A stretch of 10,253 bases of DNA from Desulfitobacterium sp. (GTDB taxonomy: Bacteria > Bacillota > Desulfitobacteriia > Desulfitobacteriales > Desulfitobacteriaceae). The notes under the pieces are model-generated. The model ran no database searches. It was given only the letters and a program-made list of their open reading frames with translations, and had not been told where the DNA came from. Below are positions 1-5,420 of the stretch, piece after piece (positions within the stretch are counted from its first letter, which is position 1; every line of letters starts with the position of its first letter). The stretch lies in assembly GCA_012799495.1 (NCBI GenBank), contig JAAZLD010000124.1, forward strand, positions 1-10,253. The letters are read 5' to 3'. The position numbers were made by a program, and so were the translations under genes.

Positions 1-115
1 AACTGCGGAAGAGATTCAGAGACAGAAGATCAAAGATTCAATAGATGAATATGTTGATCAAAATCCTGACGAAGCGGCGCGTCTGATCAAGACTTGGTTA
101 GCGGAGGAAAAATAG
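1..115 (+). CDS. fliF: FliF, flagellar MS-ring protein (3' end only)
   Basis: Only the last 37 codons and a TAG stop (113-115) are present. The reading frame starts at base 2, and base 1 is the last base of the preceding codon. The peptide ends in a charged helix with the tail NPDEAARLIKTWLAEE, which is characteristic of the cytoplasmic C-terminus of FliF. In known flagella this tail binds the N-terminal domain of FliG and so fixes the C-ring to the MS ring. The next gene is fliG, one base after the stop, as expected. The sequence GCGGAGGA just before the stop serves as the fliG ribosome binding site. The transmembrane segments and ring-building motifs lie upstream of the window, so nothing can be said about the rest of the protein. 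Confidence 0.93.
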   Translation, partial: TAEEIQRQKIKDSIDEYVDQNPDEAARLIKTWLAEEK

Positions 116-116
116 G

Positions 117-1121
117 ATGACCCAAAAGCTTACTGGATTACAAAAGACAGCAATCCTTATGATTGCTCTCGGTCCAGAAAAATCAGCAAAAGTAATACAA
201 CATTTATCAGAACAAGAAATCGAACAATTGACCTTAGAAATGGCCAATGTTCGCAAAATATCCCCTGAACAGCGAGATAAAGTAGTTGATGAATTTTATG
301 AATTGTGTTTGGCAAATGATTATATAACTCAAGGGGGAATCGATTACGCACGGGAAGTTCTGGAAAGAGCCTTAGGAGAACAAAGGGCCTTTGAGATTAT
401 TACTCGTCTCTCCGCTTCCCTGAAAATGCGCCCCTTTGATTTAGTAAGACGGACTGATCCCAAACAACTCCTTTCCTTTATCCAAGGGGAGCATCCTCAG
501 ACTATTGCTCTGATTATGACTCATCTCCCTCCGGAAAAGGCTGCTATCCTTTTATCGAGCTTAACCCAAGAAAGGCAAGCTGAGGTAGCGAAAAGGGTTG
601 CCTTGATGGGGAGAACCAGTCCAGAAGTACTTAAGGAAATTGAAAAAATCCTGGAAAGGAAAATATCCAGCTTGGCTCCCACAGACTATACAAGTTCCGG
701 GGGAATCCAAAGTGTGGTGGATATTCTCAATCGCAGTGACCCAACTACTCTCAAGAATGTCATGGAAACCTTGGAAGTGGACGATCCCGAATTAGCGGAA
801 CAAGTGAAGCGCCAGATGTTTGTCTTCGAAGACATTGTTATGCTGGATGACCGGGGAATTCAGTTGGTCCTCCGGGAAGTGGATATGAAAGATTTAGCTC
901 TTTCTCTCAAAGGAGCCAATCCAGAAGTTGCCGACAAGATTATGAGAAATATGTCATCCCGGGCTTCTCAAAACTTGAAGGAAGATATGGAATTTATGGG
1001 TCCTGTTCGCCTCCGGGATGTGGAAGAAGCACAACAGCGTATTGTTAAAGTTATTCGCCGCTTAGAAGAAACTGGAGCAATTGTCGTTTCGAGAGGTGGC
1101 ACAGATGAAATTATTTACTAG
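117..1121 (+). CDS. fliG: FliG, flagellar motor switch / rotor torque protein
   Basis: FliG sits in the C-ring between FliF and FliM and meets the stator to produce torque. The 334-residue length is normal for the family. The N-terminal FliF-binding domain (about 1-100) carries the GLQKTAILMIALG opening. The middle domain holds the EHPQ motif (residues 125-128) that contacts FliM. A Gly-Gly linker lies at 195-196. The C-terminal domain starts near 197 with the MFVF motif at 234-237, followed by the charged torque helix around 280-312 (alternating Lys/Arg/Glu/Asp). The ATG start follows the fliF stop by one base and has a good GGAGGA Shine-Dalgarno 5' of it. The 3' end overlaps fliH by 17 nt, so the two are probably translationally coupled. 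No key element appears to be missing. Confidence 0.97.
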   Translation: MTQKLTGLQKTAILMIALGPEKSAKVIQHLSEQEIEQLTLEMANVRKISPEQRDKVVDEFYELCLANDYITQGGIDYAREVLERALGEQRAFEIITRLSASLKMRPFDLVRRTDPKQLLSFIQGEHPQTIALIMTHLPPEKAAILLSSLTQERQAEVAKRVALMGRTSPEVLKEIEKILERKISSLAPTDYTSSGGIQSVVDILNRSDPTTLKNVMETLEVDDPELAEQVKRQMFVFEDIVMLDDRGIQLVLREVDMKDLALSLKGANPEVADKIMRNMSSRASQNLKEDMEFMGPVRLRDVEEAQQRIVKVIRRLEETGAIVVSRGGTDEIIY

Positions 1122-1998
1122 GTCTCGAATTGTTAAAAGGGAGTCCGTTGAAGTAACTTCTCCTTGTTTGGTGGAATGTGAATTTGAAGAGTTCCGGATC
1201 TTAAGTGATCACCTTACTGTAGTAAGGGATAAGGAAGAGCTTACTGGACAAAAAGACACTTTCTCTCAACTAGAGGAACTGGAGGAGCTTGAAGGAGCTA
1301 GAGAAACCTACCTTTCTGAAGCCAGGGAAGAAGCCAAAGAGATCCTCGCTGAGGCGGAAGAGCTTCGTGCCCAAGGTGAACTTTTTCTGAAAGAAGCCCA
1401 AGAAGAGGGAGAGAAGCTTCGTCAAGAGATTCTCGCAGAGGCTCATAAGGAAGCTGAAAAATTAAAAGAGGAAATCTCCCAAAAGGCTTATGAAGAAGGG
1501 TATACCTTAGGGCAGGAGGAAGGATATAAAGCTGGTTGGCAAAAAGGGGAAGTAGAAAGCAAAGAGCTAATTGCCCAGGGACAAAAAGTCCTTAAATTGG
1601 CCCAAAAAGCAGCCTATGGGGAATGGAATAAGGTAGATGAAACTCTCCTTAAGTTATCTCTAAAAGTGGCTGAGAGAATAGTGAAAGCCCATATTCAAAT
1701 TCACCCTGAGTCTTTAATAGAGCGCATTCGGGCTTTATCCCTTCTACCTGAGGAGCGAGAGGATTGGAAACTTCATGTTTCCTCAGCAGATTATCAATGG
1801 CTTTCTGAAAAGGTGGGGGATGAATTAAGAATACCCTTATTCGAAGATCAGACCTTAATGGAAGGGGATTGTTTCCTGGAATGTGGAGAAGGGATCTTCG
1901 ATGCCTCTTTAGATATTTTGCTAGAACGTTGTGAACAGCTATTACGAGAGGAGCTAAGATATGGCCAATTGGCAGAGTCTCCTTCAGAAAATAGATGA
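1105..1998 (+). CDS. fliH: FliH, negative regulator of the flagellar export ATPase
   Basis: FliH dimers bind FliI, inhibit its ATPase activity and link it to the C-ring protein FliN/FliY. I chose the ATG at 1105 (297 residues) over the TTG at 1081. It is preceded by GAGAGGTGG (1091-1099) and gives the basic start MKLFTRSRIVK. Residues about 50-150 form a long Glu/Lys/Ala-rich coiled coil. It ends in an uninterrupted glycine series: Ala128 then Gly132, 136, 140, 144 and 148, spaced exactly four apart, then Ser152. This is the AxxxG(xxxG)n pattern known in FliH and type III secretion homologues. The C-terminal half (about 165-275) is a globular FliH/YscL-type domain with the sequence LKVAERIVKA. 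The gene overlaps fliG by 17 nt and fliI by 38 nt. Family identity rests on these motifs and on position, because FliH sequences diverge strongly. Confidence 0.92.
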   Translation: MKLFTRSRIVKRESVEVTSPCLVECEFEEFRILSDHLTVVRDKEELTGQKDTFSQLEELEELEGARETYLSEAREEAKEILAEAEELRAQGELFLKEAQEEGEKLRQEILAEAHKEAEKLKEEISQKAYEEGYTLGQEEGYKAGWQKGEVESKELIAQGQKVLKLAQKAAYGEWNKVDETLLKLSLKVAERIVKAHIQIHPESLIERIRALSLLPEEREDWKLHVSSADYQWLSEKVGDELRIPLFEDQTLMEGDCFLECGEGIFDASLDILLERCEQLLREELRYGQLAESPSENR

Positions 1999-3262
1999 TT
2001 ATGATTTGGTAGTCTCCCATGGCCGGGTCTCCAAAATCGTCGGCTTGATGATTGAATCTGATGGTCCTCGGGTCAGTGTGGGAGAATACTGTAAAATCCA
2101 TACCCAAGATGGTCAAGCCATACCAGCGGAGGTGGTAGGTTTTCGTAATTCCACCACATTGCTCATGCCCCTAGCAGAGTTAGAAGGTATCGCTCCCGGT
2201 GATCGAGTAATTCCCCAACAACACAAATTAGAAGTTGGGGTAGGGCAATCCCTTTTAGGACGAATCTTAGATGGTTTAGGTCGTCCCCTTGATGGAAGAC
2301 CCCTCTATACCAGTGAGGATTACCCTTTACAAAACTCTCCCCCTAACGCCTTTCTCCGCCCTCGGATCAAGGATCCTCTTAGTGTAGGAGTCCGGGCTGT
2401 AGATGGACTTTTGACTATAGGTAGGGGGCAAAGGATTGGGATTTTTGCTGGCTCTGGTGTGGGAAAAAGTACCCTTCTCGGGATGATGGCTCGTAATACT
2501 TCCGCTAGTGTTAATGTTATTGCATTAGTGGGAGAAAGAGGCAGGGAATTAAGAGATTTTATCGAAAAGGATCTTGGTGAGGAAGGTTTAGAACGTTCAG
2601 TTCTAGTGGTAGCCACTTCTGATCAGCCAGCCCTTGTTAGATTAAAAGCTGCTTATACTGCCACAGCTATTGCCGAGTATTTTCGGGATCAGGGTCAGGA
2701 TGTCCTCTTGATGATGGACTCTGTAACTCGCTTTGCAATGGCTCAACGGGAAGTAGGGTTAACAACAGGAGAACCTCCTGCTACCAGAGGTTACCCCCCA
2801 TCTGTATTCGCAATTTTGCCAAAACTCCTGGAACGCTCAGGTATGAGTGAAAAGGGAAGTATTACAGGGATTTATACTGTTTTAGTGGATGGGGATGACC
2901 ATAATGAACCTATTGCTGACGCAGTTCGAGGAATTCTCGATGGACATATAGTTCTCACCCGAGAATTAGCTATGCAAAACCATTACCCGGCAATCGATAT
3001 ACTCCAATCTATTAGTCGAGTTATGATCGATATAATTTCAGAAGAGCATAAAAAACATGCCGGAAAATTGCGGGAGTATTTAGCTGTTTATCAAGATGCT
3101 AAAGATTTAATCGATATCGGGGCTTATGTCTCAGGCAGTAACCCTCGGATCGATGAAGCAATTAAGTATATAGATGGAATCAATAAATTTTTATGTCAAG
3201 GGGTGGAAGAAAAAGTATCTTTTATGGAGACCCTTGAACAATTAAAAAAGGCTCTTGAGTAA
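1961..3262 (+). CDS. fliI: FliI, flagellum-specific export ATPase
   Basis: FliI is an F1-beta-like ATPase that docks at the export gate with FliH and FliJ and helps release and unfold export substrates. It has 433 residues, the usual size. The Walker A motif GSGVGKST is at 164-171, the catalytic-glutamate segment GERGRE at 191-196 (Glu192), and the Walker B aspartate is Asp253 in LLMMDSVTRFA. The family-typical PPATRGYPPSVF stretch begins at 272. The N-terminal beta-barrel (about 20-90) and the C-terminal helical domain (about 350-433) are both complete. The ATG at 1961 is preceded by AGAGGAG (1947-1953) and lies 38 nt inside fliH, which favours coupled translation. The order fliH-fliI-fliJ separates it from ATP synthase subunits and from Rho. 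Confidence 0.97.
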   Translation: MANWQSLLQKIDDYDLVVSHGRVSKIVGLMIESDGPRVSVGEYCKIHTQDGQAIPAEVVGFRNSTTLLMPLAELEGIAPGDRVIPQQHKLEVGVGQSLLGRILDGLGRPLDGRPLYTSEDYPLQNSPPNAFLRPRIKDPLSVGVRAVDGLLTIGRGQRIGIFAGSGVGKSTLLGMMARNTSASVNVIALVGERGRELRDFIEKDLGEEGLERSVLVVATSDQPALVRLKAAYTATAIAEYFRDQGQDVLLMMDSVTRFAMAQREVGLTTGEPPATRGYPPSVFAILPKLLERSGMSEKGSITGIYTVLVDGDDHNEPIADAVRGILDGHIVLTRELAMQNHYPAIDILQSISRVMIDIISEEHKKHAGKLREYLAVYQDAKDLIDIGAYVSGSNPRIDEAIKYIDGINKFLCQGVEEKVSFMETLEQLKKALE

Positions 3263-3269
3263 TGTAGTT

Positions 3270-3276
3270 AGGGGGG
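3270..3276 (+). promoter_or_regulatory. Ribosome binding site deciding the fliJ start
   Basis: The run AGGGGGG is followed immediately by an ATG at 3277 and, 6 nt further on, by an ATG at 3283 in the same frame. Only the second has a usable Shine-Dalgarno spacing, so the protein should begin MARFKFRLEA rather than MPMARFKF. This is inferred from spacing alone. Confidence 0.6.
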
Positions 3277-3282
3277 ATGCCC

Positions 3283-3726
3283 ATGGCCAGGTTCAAATTC
3301 CGGCTAGAGGCTCCTTTAAGGATAGCTCAGAAGACTTTGGAGGAAGAACAGATAATCCTTGCTCAAGAAGAGAAAAAACTCCTCCAATTAGAAGAAGAGT
3401 TTCAAAGACAACAAAGGGAATGGGAAGATGCTCTACAGGGTCAAAGAGAGGCTTCCTTAAAATCTCCCCAAGATTTATCCCTTTGGCTTCACTTTAGCCA
3501 AAGACAATTAGAGCTTTTAAGAATTAAGAAAGAAGAGGTAGCACAGCAAGAAGAAGTGACTGCTCTTCAAAGACAGAAACTAATAGAAGCTCATCAAGAT
3601 AAAGAGAAGCTGGAAAAACTCAGAGCCCGGCAGGAAGCAGAGTTTAACCTTATGGAACAACGGCGGGAGCAAGCCCTCCTCGATGAAGCAGGCCAAAATA
3701 ATTTTAGGCGGAGGAAAACTTTATGA
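3283..3726 (+). CDS. fliJ: FliJ, export ATPase stalk / chaperone-escort protein
   Basis: FliJ inserts into the centre of the FliI hexamer, like the gamma subunit of F1, and contacts the export gate protein FlhA. The 147-residue product begins with the family-typical FKFRLEAPLRIAQ. It is then an almost unbroken antiparallel coiled coil rich in Glu, Gln, Lys and Leu, with the turn probably near residues 56-68 (around SLKSPQDLSLWL). The start at 3283 is set by the spacing of the GGGGGG tract. The gene lies 20 nt after fliI and overlaps flbD by 4 nt (ATGA). Coiled coils match many unrelated proteins, so identity depends on the N-terminal motif, the length and the place after fliI. Here it is followed directly by flbD, with no fliK, flgD or flgE. 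Confidence 0.9.
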   Translation: MARFKFRLEAPLRIAQKTLEEEQIILAQEEKKLLQLEEEFQRQQREWEDALQGQREASLKSPQDLSLWLHFSQRQLELLRIKKEEVAQQEEVTALQRQKLIEAHQDKEKLEKLRARQEAEFNLMEQRREQALLDEAGQNNFRRRKTL

Positions 3727-3941
3727 TTGAAGTAACGCGCCTTAACGGCAAAAAGTTAATTCTCAACTCAGAACTCATCGAAACTGTGGAATCGACTCCC
3801 GATACGGTAATAACCTTAACCGGAGGGAATAAATATGTTGTTAGCGAAACAACAGAAGAGTTGATTCAGAAAGTGACGGAGTATAAGAGGCGTTGTCACC
3901 CGCTATTTCAAGAAGAAGGGGAGATACCAAGAGGATGTTGA
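3723..3941 (+). CDS. flbD: FlbD/SwrD family flagellar protein
   Basis: This is a 72-residue protein of the FlbD family (SwrD in Bacillus subtilis). It matches the family along its whole length: MIEVTRLNGKKLILN at the start, the segment ELIETVESTPDTVITL, then GGNKYVVSETTEELI. The last 15 or so residues (RRCHPLFQEEGEIPRGC) are a variable tail. In B. subtilis, SwrD raises motor torque and supports swarming, apparently through stator engagement; applying that here is an inference. It has no signal peptide or membrane segment, so it should be cytoplasmic. It should not be confused with the unrelated Caulobacter regulator also called FlbD. Its ATG overlaps the fliJ stop by 4 nt and is preceded by GGCGGAGG. 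It overlaps fliL by 7 nt, and this neighbour is itself stator-associated. Confidence 0.92.
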   Translation: MIEVTRLNGKKLILNSELIETVESTPDTVITLTGGNKYVVSETTEELIQKVTEYKRRCHPLFQEEGEIPRGC

Positions 3942-4357
3942 ATCGAAAAACCATATTAGCGATTTTTTTAGCCGGATTTCTGGGTTCCATGATTGGTGTA
4001 ATTGGAACAATAAGTGCTCAAGCATTTCTTTTCCCTAAAGATCCTGGGGAAAGGGCTATCGTCAAAGAAGAAGGTCCCATTATTCCCATTGGGGAATTCA
4101 CTCTTAACCTTCAGGGTGGGGCTTTTTTGAAGGCTCAGATCTCTGTTGAGGGAATGAACGAGAAGTCCGAAGATGCCATTGTTAGTAAAAAAGCTGTGAT
4201 TAAGGATCGGATTAATACTGTACTCTCCAGCAAATCTATCCAAGATGTACAGCCAGAAGTTCGGGAAAAGTTAAAAAACGAATTGGTTGAACAACTCAAC
4301 GAAGTAACTAATAATAATGTTCAGGATATTTTCTTCGAGAGTTTTGTATATCAATAA
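3935..4357 (+). CDS. fliL: FliL, stator-associated basal body protein
   Basis: FliL is a single-pass membrane protein that surrounds the MotAB stator and helps keep it active. The product has 140 residues: a short basic cytoplasmic start (MLNRK), one transmembrane helix at about 6-31, then an extracytoplasmic domain with the motif IGEFTLNLQ (52-60) and the family-typical ending VQDIFFESFVYQ. I chose the ATG at 3935, preceded by AAGGGGAG at 3916-3923, because it places the helix directly after the start. An in-frame extension to 3893 would add 14 residues that look like shifted flbD sequence. The start overlaps the flbD end by 7 nt. The stop is followed by the first real gap of the operon. Overall divergence is typical of FliL, and position before fliM supports the call. 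Confidence 0.92.
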   Translation: MLNRKTILAIFLAGFLGSMIGVIGTISAQAFLFPKDPGERAIVKEEGPIIPIGEFTLNLQGGAFLKAQISVEGMNEKSEDAIVSKKAVIKDRINTVLSSKSIQDVQPEVREKLKNELVEQLNEVTNNNVQDIFFESFVYQ

Positions 4358-4362
4358 CCTAA

Positions 4363-4396
4363 TTCTTTAGAACACCAGAATCCTTTATAATATAAT
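4363..4396 (+). promoter_or_regulatory. Possible internal vegetative (sigma-A type) promoter before fliM
   Basis: The 67-nt gap between fliL and fliM contains two overlapping perfect -10 hexamers, TATAAT at 4386-4391 and TATAAT at 4391-4396. The -35 candidates are poor: TTCTTT at 4363-4368 (17-nt spacer to the first) or TAGAAC at 4368-4373 (17-nt spacer to the second). The gap is AT-rich, so chance matches are likely. If real, it would allow fliM-fliY-cheY and the export genes to be transcribed separately from the upstream rotor and ATPase genes. Confidence 0.3.
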
Positions 4397-4424
4397 TGAT
4401 GAGTAATTAGAGAGGGGGGATCTT

Positions 4425-5420
4425 ATGGGAGAGGTATTATCGCAAGAAGAAATTGATGCCCTACTTAGTGCATTAAACACAGGAGAGGTAGACGCTGAAG
4501 AGATCAAAACCACTAAAGAACAAAAGAAGATCCGTGTCTATGATTTTAAAAGGCCCAACAAATTCTCCAAAGATCAGATACACTCCCTCCAAAATATTTA
4601 CGAGAACTATTGTCGTTCTCTCACAACTTATTTATCGGGAAATCTACACTCAGTTGTTGAGGCCAAAGTCAGCTCTCTAGAGCAGATCACTTATGATGAA
4701 TTTATTCGTTCTCTGCCTAACCCCACAATCCTCAGCTTATTTACCATGAAACCTTTAGAGGGTACTCTCCTCATGGAGATGAATCCCACTTTAGCTTTTG
4801 CAATTATCGATCGTTTATTAGGTGGACATGGTGAAAACGCTGAGAAGAACCGGGATTTAACAGAAATAGAAAGAACTATAATTTCTCGGCGAGCAGAGCA
4901 AATGATTCACTTGATTGGTGAAGCTTGGGAAGAGGCTATGGAAACGGAGCCGGAATTTATGCTTGTGGAAACTAACCCCCAGTTCACCCAGATTGTGGCT
5001 CCTAACGAAATGGTCCTCTTAGTGACTATCGAGGTGACAATAGGAGAAATGGCAGGGCTCATCAATATGTGTCTCCCTTATCTGGTACTAGAGCCAGTAC
5101 TGGATAAATTAAGCACATTATTCCTCTTTTCCATACAAGCAAAAGAAAGATCTCCTGAACAAGTTGCTGCCATTCGCCAAAAGATAGAATGGGCGAAGGT
5201 GGATATGACTACTATCCTTGGTCATTCCGAGATTTTAGTCCGGGATCTATTAGAGTTGGCACCGGGGGATGTCATACCATTGTCCCAAAGTATTAAAGAG
5301 CCCCTCCCAATTTATGTGGGAGATTTTTGGAAATTTCGGGGGATACCTGGTATGTACGGAGAACATCTCGCCGTTCAAATAACAGAAATCGTTGAGGAAG
5401 GAAGGGATCAAGATGGGTAA
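4425..5420 (+). CDS. fliM: FliM, flagellar motor switch protein
   Basis: FliM is the C-ring protein that binds phospho-CheY and passes the switching signal to FliG. It has 331 residues, the normal length. The N-terminal CheY-binding peptide LSQEEIDALLSAL is at 5-17, followed by the conserved YDFKRPNKFSKDQ (39-51). The CheC-like middle domain carries the FliG-binding GGHGE loop at 133-137. The C-terminal SpoA-type domain (about 255-325, from AKVDMTTILGHSEI) stacks on the FliN part of FliY. The middle domain has no phosphatase Glu/Asn pair, as expected for FliM. The ATG is preceded by AGAGGGGGGA at 4411-4420. The gene overlaps fliY by 8 nt, so equimolar production through coupling is plausible. 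Confidence 0.97.
   Translation: MGEVLSQEEIDALLSALNTGEVDAEEIKTTKEQKKIRVYDFKRPNKFSKDQIHSLQNIYENYCRSLTTYLSGNLHSVVEAKVSSLEQITYDEFIRSLPNPTILSLFTMKPLEGTLLMEMNPTLAFAIIDRLLGGHGENAEKNRDLTEIERTIISRRAEQMIHLIGEAWEEAMETEPEFMLVETNPQFTQIVAPNEMVLLVTIEVTIGEMAGLINMCLPYLVLEPVLDKLSTLFLFSIQAKERSPEQVAAIRQKIEWAKVDMTTILGHSEILVRDLLELAPGDVIPLSQSIKEPLPIYVGDFWKFRGIPGMYGEHLAVQITEIVEEGRDQDG

Noticed and set aside
1081..1104. Upstream TTG start for fliH and similar in-frame extensions for fliL (3893) and fliY (5392)
   Set aside because: In each case a downstream ATG with better ribosome site spacing gives the family-typical N-terminus, and the extension resembles out-of-frame sequence of the preceding gene.
1649..2116. 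A 155-codon open frame on the minus strand across the fliH-fliI junction
   Set aside because: It lies wholly opposite two well-supported genes, has no recognisable motif, and its composition is what a reverse reading of coding sequence gives.
3255..3497. An 80-codon open frame overlapping the fliI end and fliJ
   Set aside because: It is a shifted reading of fliJ with no family resemblance; fliJ in the other frame has the typical length and N-terminal motif.
4362..4381. Small inverted repeat (ATTCT / AGAAT) after the fliL stop, considered as a terminator
   Set aside because: The stem is only 5 bp and AT-rich with a 10-nt loop and no following run of T, so it would not terminate transcription.
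5094..5103. Perfect 10-bp palindrome CCAGTACTGG within fliM, next to a related CTGGTACT
   Set aside because: It encodes the conserved FliM segment LVLEPVLDKL; the symmetry follows from repeated Leu/Val codons, and nothing around it suggests an operator.
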